From Dawidia soli (lineage in GTDB: Bacteria; Bacteroidota; Bacteroidia; Cytophagales; Cyclobacteriaceae): a DNA stretch of 64,000 nt. The stretch covers positions 182,535-246,534 of the forward strand of contig NZ_JAHESC010000005.1 in the NCBI RefSeq assembly GCF_018598185.1. Direction: 5' to 3'. The translations under genes and the position numbers were made by a program. Under the pieces are notes generated by a model. That model was not told where the DNA came from, made no database searches, and saw only the letters and a list, made by a program, of their open reading frames with translations. Position 1 is the stretch's first letter, and each line of letters starts with the position of its first letter. Positions 18,069 through 26,737 of the stretch are shown in pieces.

Positions 18069-19112
18069 ATGAAAAAGTCGCTTATCATGCTGGGGAGTTT
18101 CCTCTTATCGTCGGTGTTATCGGGTCAGGCACAGCCAGGCACCGCCGCGCGTTTGTTCCTGACCCACTACATGTTCACGGCGAAGGATAATGTCGTGGGC
18201 CAGGTGAGGCTTACCACCCAGGAGGCTATACGCACCGTAGTGTTAAGCGGGAAGGACGCATCGGGCTTTACCGTCGACAAAGAGCACCGGTTGTTGGGCA
18301 GGTCAGTGGGCAAGGACAAGAATACCGGTCGTTATGCCCTTACCGTTACGGCTACGACGGCATCGGGTCAGCAGATCTCCCAATCTTTTACCATCATAGA
18401 AGATCACTTTATCCACAACAAGGTCATCGCCCATCGTGGCGCCTGGAAGAACACCGGTGCCCCCGAAAACTCCATTGCCGCGCTGGAACATGCCATCGGG
18501 TTACGCTGTGAAGGCAGCGAGTTCGACGTACACATGTCCGCGGATTCACTTCCCGTCATCAATCATGATGCTTCCATACAAGGGATCTCTATTGCCAGGA
18601 CACCGTCACGCGAGCTCCTGGCGCTGAAGCTGACGAACGGCGAGCCGATGCCGACGCTGGAGCAGTATATCCAGGCCGGCCTGGATCAGTTAAATACAAA
18701 GCTCATCCTGGAAATTAAAGCTTCGGAACTGGGTAAGGAATACTCCCTCGCACTAACGCGTAAGATTGTAGCGCTGGTAGAAAAACTGCAGGCGCAGGCG
18801 TGGGTGGATTATATCAGCTTTGACTATGATGTGTGCCTGGAGGTTATGAGGCTGGCTCCCTATGCGCGTGTTGCCTATTTGAAGGGCGATAAGACGCCGG
18901 CTGAATTAGCAGCCGATCATTTCTATGGACTGGACTATCACTTCAACGTGCTGAAAAAAAATCCTGATTGGGTGACCCGTGCCAAGCAACATACGTTGAC
19001 CGTCAATGTCTGGACGGCAAACGACAAGTCACTGCTGGAAGACCTGCTGCAGCAGCAGGTGGATTTCATTACCACGAATGAGCCGGAGCTTTTGTTGTCG
19101 TTGGTAAAATAA
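18069..19112 (+). CDS. Glycerophosphodiester phosphodiesterase, secreted
   Basis: The protein has 347 residues with a signal peptide (1-21, ending SGQAQ). Residues about 25-115 form a cadherin/Ig-like N-terminal domain. The GDPD barrel then shows HRGAWKNTGAPENS (H122), EFDVH (E151, D153) and INHDA (H166), which are the catalytic and metal-binding residues of the family, plus ILEIKASE and a C-terminal VNVWTANDKSLLEDLL. It hydrolyses glycerophosphodiesters to glycerol-3-phosphate and an alcohol outside the cytoplasm. No operon partner is evident. Confidence 0.9.
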   Translation: MKKSLIMLGSFLLSSVLSGQAQPGTAARLFLTHYMFTAKDNVVGQVRLTTQEAIRTVVLSGKDASGFTVDKEHRLLGRSVGKDKNTGRYALTVTATTASGQQISQSFTIIEDHFIHNKVIAHRGAWKNTGAPENSIAALEHAIGLRCEGSEFDVHMSADSLPVINHDASIQGISIARTPSRELLALKLTNGEPMPTLEQYIQAGLDQLNTKLILEIKASELGKEYSLALTRKIVALVEKLQAQAWVDYISFDYDVCLEVMRLAPYARVAYLKGDKTPAELAADHFYGLDYHFNVLKKNPDWVTRAKQHTLTVNVWTANDKSLLEDLLQQQVDFITTNEPELLLSLVK

Positions 19113-19261
19113 TTTGAATGTGGTGCTGTCGGGTGTCGCTTAGCGCTAACATCGGCGCCAGCCATGCTTCCTTGCAAAATCCTTCCGCTTCCGTGTATCA
19201 GTGGCTTTAGACGCCATCCACGCGCCGCATTCCTGCGTTCTTGCCTAAAAAACAAAATCGT

Positions 19262-19459
19262 ATGAACGCAGCACTTGAACGGAAAATTATTCGCTGGTTA
19301 CACATCCTGGCCAGCATTCCTATTATTGGTTATATCTATGGGCCGGTGTCGGGTATTCCTGAGGCTGTCATCGCGGTGCGGTGGGGGATATTGCCGGCCG
19401 TGGCGTTGTCGGGGCTTTGGTTGTGGAAGGGGCCATGGGTGAAACGGTTGTTTCGGTGA
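19262..19459 (+). CDS. Small two-helix membrane protein beside the LytS/LytR pair
   Basis: The predicted protein has 65 residues from the ATG at 19262 (an ATG at 19241 is also in frame). It contains two hydrophobic segments, ILASIPIIGYIYG and GILPAVALSGLWLW, and ends with the basic tail KRLFR. It lies 45 bp before the sensor kinase gene on the same strand, so it is probably in the same transcript. I do not recognise a named family. A role as an accessory of the kinase is inference from position. Confidence 0.6.
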   Translation: MNAALERKIIRWLHILASIPIIGYIYGPVSGIPEAVIAVRWGILPAVALSGLWLWKGPWVKRLFR

Positions 19460-19504
19460 GCGTGAACTGGAAATGAGAACTGAAATATCGAATTTGGTAA
19501 CGTC

Positions 19505-20515
19505 ATGACCTGGATCGAAAACAAATATGTGCAACGCATCGGCATCACGGCCGTGGTTGCTGCTGTCGGCTGGGCGGTGCGTGATGCGCTCATGCCCGGT
19601 ATGAAGCTGTTCCAGCACATCGTGGCCACGGTGGCCTTCATCGTGTTCATCCAACTGGTGTGGGAGATCTACGAGCGTGTGCACCGCGGCCTGAACCGGT
19701 GGATGCCGTTCTCGCGCTTTTTGTATGGGCGTATCTTCGTGCAACTGGCCTCGGGCGTAGCCATTATGATGGTGTTGCGCACGGTCATGATGTATCCGTT
19801 GCAGCACCGCTTTCCGGAGGTCTTTCGTGACGATGTCATGACCGTCATGTTCATTGCGCACGTCGGCATCGCGGTGGCGATCAACATGATCTTTATCAGC
19901 GCACACTTTATACGGCAGTGGAAAGAGGAGCTGTTGCGCGTGGCCCGCATCGAAAAGGAAAAAGCACAGTTACAGTACCACCATTTAAAGAACCAGGTCA
20001 ACCCGCATTTTCTTTTCAACGCTCTTGCCTCGCTGGATGCGCTGGTGAAGACCGATCCCGCGCTGGCGTCGCATTACATCAACCACTTGTCGAAAGTATA
20101 CCGCTATGTGCTGGACCACGAAGCGCGCGAGGTGGTAGGCCTGCAGCTGGAGCTGGACTTTATTCAACACTATATCGCGCTGCAGCGTATTCGCTTTCGC
20201 GAGGCGTTGATCGTGGATCTGGCACTGTCGCCCGAGGCGGGCGAGAAGAAGATCGTGCTGGTCACGCTGCAGCTGCTGATCGACAATGCGATCAAGCACA
20301 ACGAGATCCACCGCGACCGACCGTTGACCATCCGGATCTTCGATCGGGATGACCTCCTGGTGGTGACTAACAACGTGCAGCCGAAAGCTTTGCTGGAGCC
20401 TTCCACGCGGCAGGGCCTGCGGCAGCTGGTGGAGCTGTATGCCTATCTGAGTGACCGGCCGGTGAAGATCACGGGCACCGATGCTATGTTTACCGTTGAA
20501 ATACCTTTGCTATGA
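19505..20515 (+). CDS. LytS-family sensor histidine kinase
   Basis: The protein has 336 residues. Four hydrophobic segments occupy about residues 13-140, followed by a short coiled linker and the His_kinase domain with the motif KNQVNPHFLFNALASLDALV, where H168 is the expected phospho-acceptor. The C-terminal ATPase region has LQLLIDNAIKHNE and a final GLRQLVELYAYL. The gene overlaps the response regulator start by 4 bp (ATGA), a strong sign of translational coupling. The stimulus is unknown. Confidence 0.88.
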   Translation: MTWIENKYVQRIGITAVVAAVGWAVRDALMPGMKLFQHIVATVAFIVFIQLVWEIYERVHRGLNRWMPFSRFLYGRIFVQLASGVAIMMVLRTVMMYPLQHRFPEVFRDDVMTVMFIAHVGIAVAINMIFISAHFIRQWKEELLRVARIEKEKAQLQYHHLKNQVNPHFLFNALASLDALVKTDPALASHYINHLSKVYRYVLDHEAREVVGLQLELDFIQHYIALQRIRFREALIVDLALSPEAGEKKIVLVTLQLLIDNAIKHNEIHRDRPLTIRIFDRDDLLVVTNNVQPKALLEPSTRQGLRQLVELYAYLSDRPVKITGTDAMFTVEIPLL

Positions 20516-21276
20516 AGATCCTGATCCTGGAAGACGAGCCGCTGGTAGCCGAGCAGTTGATGGGCCACATTCGTCAGCTGGCGCCCCAGGCCACGCTGGC
20601 CGGCCCGTTGGCAAGTATACAGGAAGCGCGGGCGTGGTTTGAAAAACATCCGGAACCCGACCTGATCCTGGCCGACGTACAGCTGTCGGACGGGATCAGT
20701 ATTGACCTGTTGCTGGCGCTAAAGCCCGCCAGTCCCATCATCTTTACCACGGCCTTTGACCAGTATGCCATCCGTGCCTTTAAGGTCAACAGTATTGATT
20801 ATTTGCTGAAGCCGATCCAATACGAGGAGCTGCATGCGGCCCTCGCCAAGTACCGCGCGCTGCGGCAGCAGGGTGGAAGCCGGTTGTCGCTGGAGGAACT
20901 GGCCCGCTTTCTGGAAGGAAAGCCTGGGACATCGCGCTATAAAGAGAACTTTATCATCCATAGTGGACCGCAGGCGCAGCGCATCGAAGAAAGGGAGATT
21001 GCCTGTTTTATCAAGCGCGACTTGATCTTTCTTCAGACGGTCGATCAACGCCTGCTGGTAACAGCGTACCGGTCGTTGGACGAAGTAGAAGATGTCGTAG
21101 ACCCGGCGCGTTATTTTCGCGCCAACCGGCAGCTGCTGCTACACCGGCGGATGTTAACGGGCTATAAAACCGATCTTCAGGGCAAGCTGCTGCTCACCCT
21201 GAAGACCGGTATACACGAAACGCCGGCCGTCAGCAAAGAAAAGGCGGCAGCGTTTAAGCGTTGGTTTGAAGGCTAA
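20512..21276 (+). CDS. LytTR-family response regulator
   Basis: The protein has 254 residues. The receiver domain shows ILILEDEP at the N-terminus, the phospho-acceptor D55 in LADVQLSDG, the Thr in IIFTTAFDQYA and the Lys in YLLKPIQ. The LytTR DNA-binding domain occupies about 140-254 (REIACFIKRDLIFLQT, YFRANRQLLLHRRMLTGYK). It is coupled to the kinase gene by a 4-bp overlap and its last 4 bp overlap the end of the convergent beta-helix gene. Targets are not visible. Confidence 0.9.
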   Translation: MKILILEDEPLVAEQLMGHIRQLAPQATLAGPLASIQEARAWFEKHPEPDLILADVQLSDGISIDLLLALKPASPIIFTTAFDQYAIRAFKVNSIDYLLKPIQYEELHAALAKYRALRQQGGSRLSLEELARFLEGKPGTSRYKENFIIHSGPQAQRIEEREIACFIKRDLIFLQTVDQRLLVTAYRSLDEVEDVVDPARYFRANRQLLLHRRMLTGYKTDLQGKLLLTLKTGIHETPAVSKEKAAAFKRWFEG

Positions 21277-23069
21277 GGACGGTTAGCCACCACGATGCGG
21301 GTGGTCTGCTGCATGGCGCCATAGAGCACCCGCACCAGGTAGACCCCCGCCGGCAGGTTGTTCACATCCCAGGTGATCGCGGTTTCGCGCGTCTGTTCAC
21401 GGCGCAGCGCTACACCCTGTATGGTGCAAAGAATAAAGACGCGGTCGCCGGGCGTCTCCGTAGTTTGAATGGTGATGTTCCGCTGTGCCGGGTTGGGGAA
21501 AGCGCTGAGCCGGATGATGGCGATATCATTGCCGCCCGACGCCGTGACGGTACCGCTGGTGCTGAGGCCTTCATAGGCCCCAATGTCGACGCGGCCGTTC
21601 AACAGGCGTGGCTTGCCGCCAAAGTCGGTTTCACCGTCGGGCAGCGAGGTAGCGGGGTTACCCATGTCGGTGGCCGCGCTGCCGGTGTTGAGCTGCAGGT
21701 TGGGTGTCGGCAGCGTGGCGGAGATCAACCCGGGCGCGAGGAACCGTGAGTTGGCGTCTTGTGCTGAGCCGGTTTTGTATTTGCCAAAGTCGCTGTACTC
21801 CTTATTGCGCCAGAGAACGTTGATGTCGTGAGCCTTGCCCGTGGCGGTATAATACAGGTTGTAGTCGAACGTGTTGCCCGCCTGCGGTGAGATGTTCTCC
21901 AGCGAAAGCAATGTGTTTTCCGTGCCGGCAAAGACAATGTTGTTCTGGAATACGCACTGCGAGGCTTTGGTGATATAGAATTCTCCGGAACCATTCTTTT
22001 TCGAGTCGTTTTTCAGCAGGGTATTGTTCCGGAAAAGCGAGCTCAACACCTGGCCCGTGGTTTCGGTGGTATACCCACCCACGGCGATGCCCGCGTCTTC
22101 GTTGTTGTAAAAGAGATTGTTTATCACGGTGATGCGCTCTGTCGTACCGTTCTCTTCGCAGCCTACTTCTATGCCGTAGCCGTTTTCATAGCAGGTGTTC
22201 CGGTGGATGACAACATCCAGCGCGCCATCGGCATAGATGCCGCCGCTGGTGGCGTAGAGTGCCGTGTTGCGGTAGCAGGTGTTTTTTTCGATCAGGCCGT
22301 TGCGTGCATGGTCCAGCGCGGGTACCGTACACTCGCCGTAGTTACCGCCGGCATAGATGCCGATGTTGATGTTGTCGTGTACACGGTTGTTGGTGACGGT
22401 AAACCCGTCGACGTTGCCGTCGATCGAGAGTACTTCGCTGTAGCCGGGAATATTGTCGTAGAACTCGCAGCTGTCCACTACCAGGTTGGTGATGGCACGC
22501 TGCGCCGTGGTGCCGCGACCGTAGACAATGAAAGGCTGTGCATTGTCATTGTCGCCGGGAATCGCCGTCTTGCTGGTCGTCCAGCGGATGGTACGGACCG
22601 TCAGCTTGCGAAAGGCCAGTGTTGTCATCGTAGCGTCCGCCTCACACTCTACAAATATGCCCTGAGCGTTGTTCTTCGTGAGATTTTGCAGGGTGATGCC
22701 CTCGATCGTCAGGTAGCTTTTGTTCTGAATGGTCAGAAGCCGTGTGCCCGATGTACCGGTGCCGTCGAGCAGCACGGTTTCCTGTGGGTATGCTTTAAAG
22801 ACGATGGGCTGACCGGCAGCACCGCTCACGTTGATCGTGACGTTTTCGTTGTAGGTACCGCCGCGGATCAGTACGGTGCTGTTGGGCGTCGCGCTGTTGC
22901 CCGCTTTCTGAATGGTTTTCCAGGCCGAGCCCGGTGTAAGCCCGTTGTTGCTGTTGTTGCCGTTCGCGCCGTCGACATAATATACGGTCTGGCTAAAGGC
23001 CTGGGTAACGGAGAGTTGCAGCACCAGGCACGCTGCGAGTCGTAACAGGGTTGTAGTGATAACGTTCAT
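21273..23069 (-). CDS. Secreted right-handed beta-helix protein with T9SS sorting domain
   Basis: The protein has 598 residues: signal peptide (1-26, ending QAFSQ), a right-handed parallel beta-helix of the pectate-lyase-superfamily type (about 28-510), and a type A type IX sorting domain at the end (FPNPAQRNITIQ, LPAGVYLVRVLYG). The start of the mature part (VYYVDGANGNNSNNGLTPGS) is typical of such proteins, as is the run of Asn-rich coils (NNRVHDNINIGIYAGG, HRNTCYENGYGIEVG). It probably binds or cuts a polysaccharide; the catalytic residues of a particular lyase family cannot be assigned. Its end overlaps the convergent LytTR gene by 4 bp. Confidence 0.82.
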   Translation of the reverse strand: MNVITTTLLRLAACLVLQLSVTQAFSQTVYYVDGANGNNSNNGLTPGSAWKTIQKAGNSATPNSTVLIRGGTYNENVTINVSGAAGQPIVFKAYPQETVLLDGTGTSGTRLLTIQNKSYLTIEGITLQNLTKNNAQGIFVECEADATMTTLAFRKLTVRTIRWTTSKTAIPGDNDNAQPFIVYGRGTTAQRAITNLVVDSCEFYDNIPGYSEVLSIDGNVDGFTVTNNRVHDNINIGIYAGGNYGECTVPALDHARNGLIEKNTCYRNTALYATSGGIYADGALDVVIHRNTCYENGYGIEVGCEENGTTERITVINNLFYNNEDAGIAVGGYTTETTGQVLSSLFRNNTLLKNDSKKNGSGEFYITKASQCVFQNNIVFAGTENTLLSLENISPQAGNTFDYNLYYTATGKAHDINVLWRNKEYSDFGKYKTGSAQDANSRFLAPGLISATLPTPNLQLNTGSAATDMGNPATSLPDGETDFGGKPRLLNGRVDIGAYEGLSTSGTVTASGGNDIAIIRLSAFPNPAQRNITIQTTETPGDRVFILCTIQGVALRREQTRETAITWDVNNLPAGVYLVRVLYGAMQQTTRIVVANRP

Positions 23070-23298
23070 AGAGTATAAGATTTTAGTGTATACAGGGGCA
23101 TAGCCGTGGACGAAGGAATGGCAAATTTACTCCTTTATGAACATTCGGTCTTCCAGGGTATACTGGAGTCGGCGGGTGATTTCTTTTGAGGGTCGGGAAG
23201 AAGTATAGCGTGGGCATGACCATCACACCCACGGTACACGGAGGAAAAATGTTGCAACAGTTAACGTAAGAACATCCGGAGATATCCGGTATACATTG

Positions 23299-24420
23299 TC
23301 AGCGCGACAGGGGTACTTTTTTACCCGTCTTCGCCGCCTGGTAAATCGCGTCAATGATCTTCATGTCTTTCAGGCCCTCGGCACCATCCATCGGTACCAC
23401 CGGTTGTTTTCCGTTCAGGATCATCTCGGCCATCTCGTCCATTTGTACCGTCTGGTGGGTGACGTGCGGGAAGTTCAGCTCGCCAAAACTTGTTCTTCCC
23501 TCGATCGGACCATAGCCGGTAGCCGGCTTGAGCTCTGCAAAACCTTTCTCACCGTCGAGGAAGAAGCTGTCGAGGTTGTTCATGGCATACGTCGAGAGAC
23601 ACGAAGCAACGGCGCCCGAGGGGAAGCCCAGCTGGAACTGGATCGTTTCGTCCACGCCGTCTTTAAACTTGACCGGATCGGTTTTGGTCTCCTGCGCGGT
23701 AACCCACACAGGTTCTTCGCCCACCATATACCGTGCGCCGTTCACCGAATAGATGCCGATGTCCATCATCGAGCCGCCGCCCGCCAGTTGTTTGTTCAGG
23801 CGCCATTGTGTGGGGTCGCCAATGCGGAAGCCCGACAGGCCCTGGAAGAACAGGATCTTGCCAAACTTGCCCTCCTTGCGGAGACGGATGATCTCCAGTG
23901 TTTTTGGCTCGAGGTGCATGCGGTAGCCGATCAGTAATTTTACATTTGCCTTTTTACAGGCATCTACCATCTCTTGCGCTTCTGCGGCGTTCAACGCCAT
24001 GGGCTTTTCACAGATGGCGTGTTTACCGGCTTTGGCTACGCGAATGACCTGCTCGCGGTGCAAGGCGTTGGGGGTGATGACATAGACGGCGTCGATGTCG
24101 GGGTTGTCTTTGATGGCGTCGAAGTTGCTATAGTTGTAGCAGTTCTTTTCCGGGATGTTGTATTTCTTTTGCCAGTCCTTGATCTTGGACGGCGTACCGC
24201 TGATCACGCCGGTGATCCGGGCTTTTTTACAATCTTGCATCGCTTCGGCTACACGGCTGCCATAACCGCCCAGGCCCATGATGGCGACGCGAAGCATGGG
24301 GCCGTCGTACGGCGTGGTGTCGAGGATGGGCATGGCGCTGCCTTTGGCCATGGTCGATAGAACGGGAAGTGCCAGGCCGGCAGCGGCGAGCTTTTGTAAA
24401 AAGTCTCTACGGGTTTTCAT
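23299..24420 (-). CDS. Gfo/Idh/MocA-family oxidoreductase, Tat-exported
   Basis: Started at 24420 the protein has 373 residues; the ATG at 24426 would add only two. A twin-arginine signal (KTRRDFLQKLAAAGLALPVL) precedes the mature part. The Rossmann domain has VAIMGLGGYGSRVAEAM, and the family motif EKP appears in HAICEKPMALNAAEAQ, followed by the C-terminal sheet domain (GGGSMMDIGIYSVNGARYM). The enzyme should be an NAD(P)-dependent sugar or polyol oxidoreductase located in the periplasm, a common arrangement in Bacteroidota; some such proteins act as glycosidases using bound NAD. The substrate is unknown. It stands alone, with 229 bp before the beta-helix gene start. Confidence 0.88.
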   Translation of the reverse strand: MKTRRDFLQKLAAAGLALPVLSTMAKGSAMPILDTTPYDGPMLRVAIMGLGGYGSRVAEAMQDCKKARITGVISGTPSKIKDWQKKYNIPEKNCYNYSNFDAIKDNPDIDAVYVITPNALHREQVIRVAKAGKHAICEKPMALNAAEAQEMVDACKKANVKLLIGYRMHLEPKTLEIIRLRKEGKFGKILFFQGLSGFRIGDPTQWRLNKQLAGGGSMMDIGIYSVNGARYMVGEEPVWVTAQETKTDPVKFKDGVDETIQFQLGFPSGAVASCLSTYAMNNLDSFFLDGEKGFAELKPATGYGPIEGRTSFGELNFPHVTHQTVQMDEMAEMILNGKQPVVPMDGAEGLKDMKIIDAIYQAAKTGKKVPLSR

Positions 24421-24547
24421 AAGCATGCGGGTTTAACTTGGTCAGGAAAAGTTAGCGATTTATGCCGCAGCGACGAAGGATGCCGTTGTTTTTTACGGCA
24501 CTGTATCGGTATTAGTGACAACCGGTAAAGCGACGCAGGGCGGCCAC

Positions 24548-24565
24548 GCAGGTTCGGGAACCTGC
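24548..24565. repeat. Perfect palindrome of the REP-like family
   Basis: GCAGGTTCGGGAACCTGC is an 18-nt inverted repeat with 8-bp arms around a GG centre, the same geometry as GCCAGTCTGGAGACTGGC at 11641. It lies downstream of the CBM9-like gene. Confidence 0.5.
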
Positions 24566-24604
24566 CTGGAATGTCTCATGAAAGTAAAGTAGTATAGGGT
24601 CGGG

Positions 24605-25309
24605 TTACCGGAACACGAGCGTGCCAAACTTCTGATAGGTGTGAAAGCTCGGGCCGGTCTTCTTCCACGTCCACGTGGTGTACCCCTGGTCGTAGTCCAG
24701 GCGGTAGAAGTTGCCACGCCATTGGGTGCCGGCTTGTGGTGGTTTGCCCATCAGCGGATGCAGGACCCGGTACGGTATAAAGAACTCGCCGCGCCAGCGG
24801 GTGACCGTGGCCATGCTTTTTTTTGTGCCACCTTCCACACTGGTGGCGTGTTGTACTTTTTTCTCGCCGGTATAGTGCATCGGCGCCCAGCCCCCGGACC
24901 GGCCGTTGAGGTGCACCATCAGCAGCGGCCACTCGTAGTTAAGTGGCGAAAGTTCGTATTCAAAGTATATTACCTGGGACGTATCCGGCCACAGAAAAAC
25001 TTCAATGGCATCTTGCCTGAAGAGCGGTTGAAAATCTTTGTCGTATGTCGTGCTCAGTTTTTGATCGACGCAGTCGAAAAGAAAATATAAGCCCTTGTCG
25101 GAATAAAGTGCTTTGATGCGCGTCAGGGGCGGCTCGCCCGATACTTCCTGCACCGGCAGCGTAACCCATTCTGTTTTATTCCAGGCAGCCGCGCGGCCAT
25201 CGCCGGTAATGGTAAAATCGGTGGTTTTAGAAATGAACAGGCGTGATGTATCCTGTGTCGATACAGGTTGTTGGGCCGCCAACCGGAAGGACCCGACAAA
25301 AAGGAACAT
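24605..25309 (-). CDS. CBM9-like carbohydrate-binding protein
   Basis: The protein has 234 residues with a short hydrophobic N-terminus ending near LAAQQ, probably a signal peptide; its small size suggests that translation could begin upstream, but no ATG, GTG or TTG is available before the in-frame stop. The body matches the family-9 carbohydrate-binding-like fold: ITGDGRAAAWNKTEWVTL, ALYSDKGLYFLFDC, RQDAIEVFLWPD, YFEYELSPLN and GTQWRGNFYRLDY. Such proteins are common as single-domain secreted proteins in Bacteroidota. No catalytic residues are expected. It stands alone between REP-like DNA and the DinB gene. Confidence 0.8.
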   Translation of the reverse strand: MFLFVGSFRLAAQQPVSTQDTSRLFISKTTDFTITGDGRAAAWNKTEWVTLPVQEVSGEPPLTRIKALYSDKGLYFLFDCVDQKLSTTYDKDFQPLFRQDAIEVFLWPDTSQVIYFEYELSPLNYEWPLLMVHLNGRSGGWAPMHYTGEKKVQHATSVEGGTKKSMATVTRWRGEFFIPYRVLHPLMGKPPQAGTQWRGNFYRLDYDQGYTTWTWKKTGPSFHTYQKFGTLVFR

Positions 25310-25509
25310 GATCAGATAGGGTCTGATAACAGTAGTCGTTTGGGGTTAATAATGTGATGCCACAACCGCATGGGTTGGTTCATGACGGCATGTTGAGTAT
25401 AAATAAATTGTGGGCGTTTTGAATGGAAATTGTGATAGGATGCACAGGGCTTATATGAACGCGTAATCCGCGGCCCTTGAATGTGTGCGTGAACGCACAT
25501 AGTAGATTG

Positions 25510-25551
25510 GTATGCGTGTGAACCCGATCGCCATCGCGTTCACACGCATAC
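25510..25551. other. Strong 14-bp hairpin after the DinB gene
   Basis: A perfect 14-bp inverted repeat (GTATGCGTGTGAAC/GTTCACACGCATAC) with a 14-nt loop starts 4 bp beyond the stop of the DinB gene on the minus strand. A weaker hairpin (TGTGCG-TGAA-CGCACA, 25484-25499) lies next to it. No T-run follows on the minus strand, so it may stabilise a 3' end rather than terminate by itself. Confidence 0.5.
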
Positions 25552-25554
25552 TGT

Positions 25555-26073
25555 TTACTTGCGGTCCCAGAACGGAGGCGGCTCGATGCCCAGCGAACGC
25601 AGGTATACATACCCCTGGCCGCGGTGGTGGATCTCATTGTCGATAAAATACATCACCGACCAGTACACCGGGCCTTCGTATTGACCAAAGACCTTTTCGA
25701 TCTCCTGGAAACGTTCGGGCGTGATCTGTGGCCAGTATTCATTGATCTCATCCGTAGATTCGTCCCACAGCTTCAGCAACGCGGCCTTGGTTGTGGCTGA
25801 CTGCAGCTTGCTTTGTACCGCTTCAAACGAATCCCATTTGCCGCTCACGAGCCCGCGTACGCCCGGGCCGGCCATAGTCAGCATTTCAATGGCCAGCTGT
25901 GCGAACGGACGCATGCCGCCAATGGAATAGGTAAAGAGCTTATCTTCGGGGAAGGCTTCGATTACCCGTCGGGTCAGTTCCCGGTGGCCTTGCCAGTGGT
26001 TCAACAAAATTTGCGAGGTCAGTACCGGTGCATCGGCAACAGCGGGTGATAGGGGGAATGTTTTGTTTTCCAT
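25555..26073 (-). CDS. DinB-family protein
   Basis: The protein has 172 residues and is predicted to be a four-helix bundle of the DinB/YfiT type. The metal-binding His pattern is present in part: LNHWQGHRELTRRVIEA near the N-terminus and NEIHHRGQGYVYLRSLGI near the C-terminus, the latter with the paired His typical of the family. It may bind a metal and act as a thiol-dependent transferase; many homologues have no known role. It is divergent from the ogt-alkA pair with a 137-bp spacer, so a link to DNA damage is possible but unproven. Confidence 0.85.
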   Translation of the reverse strand: MENKTFPLSPAVADAPVLTSQILLNHWQGHRELTRRVIEAFPEDKLFTYSIGGMRPFAQLAIEMLTMAGPGVRGLVSGKWDSFEAVQSKLQSATTKAALLKLWDESTDEINEYWPQITPERFQEIEKVFGQYEGPVYWSVMYFIDNEIHHRGQGYVYLRSLGIEPPPFWDRK

Positions 26074-26210
26074 ACCGTGATAATTTATAATTGTTAAGCA
26101 AAGGAAACGACGGGCTGTGTCAGCCCTATGTCAGGATCTCGCGGCGAAGACAAAATTTTTTGAAAAAATATGCCCGGTTGCCACGCGGTTACGTAGAGTA
26201 CGGAAGTTAC

Positions 26211-26720
26211 ATGGAATATTATTATAAAAGAATGCCATCGCCGGTGGGGCAGCTCCGGTTGCTCGCCCAGGACGACAGCCTGGCGGCGGTGTTGTGGGAA
26301 CACGATACGCCGGGGCGGACCACGGGCGACGACAGTGCCATCCTGCGGGATGACCACCCTGTGCTGCTGCAAACCGAGACGCAACTAGGCGAGTACTTTC
26401 GCAGCGCGCGTGAACAATTTACCGTTAAGCTGTCCTTTGCCGGCACGCCCTTTCAGCAACAGGTATGGCAGGCCTTGCTGACGATACCCTTTGGCGAGAC
26501 GCGCACCTATGGTGAGATGGCCCGGCAGATCGGAAGTCAATGCGGCGGTCGTGCGATCGGCGGCGCCGTCAACAAAAATCCCATCGCCATCATTGCGCCC
26601 TGCCACCGGGTGATCGGTGCCACGGGCAAGCTGGTGGGATTTGGCGGGGGGCTTGAAAACAAGGCCATCCTGCTGAAACTCGAACACGAAAAACGAAACC
26701 CTTCCCTGTGGGGCGCATAG
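26211..26720 (+). CDS. ogt: Methylated-DNA-protein cysteine methyltransferase
   Basis: The protein has 169 residues from the ATG at 26211; an upstream open stretch to 26091 lacks family resemblance. It shows the substrate region FQQQVWQALLTIPFGETRTY, the helix motif GGRAIGGAVNKNPIAIIAPC and the active-site IAPCHRVIGATG with the acceptor C131. It repairs O6-alkylguanine by transferring the alkyl group to its own Cys. The glycosylase gene starts 17 bp after its stop, giving an alkylation-repair operon. There is no fused Ada-type regulator domain. Confidence 0.93.
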   Translation: MEYYYKRMPSPVGQLRLLAQDDSLAAVLWEHDTPGRTTGDDSAILRDDHPVLLQTETQLGEYFRSAREQFTVKLSFAGTPFQQQVWQALLTIPFGETRTYGEMARQIGSQCGGRAIGGAVNKNPIAIIAPCHRVIGATGKLVGFGGGLENKAILLKLEHEKRNPSLWGA

Positions 26721-26737
26721 CCCGCTTTTCTGTTTAC

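Noticed and set aside
25510..25551. Integrase attachment site or mobile-element end
   Set aside because: A strong inverted repeat is present, but there is no integrase, tRNA or target duplication nearby; a 3'-end hairpin of the DinB transcript is simpler.
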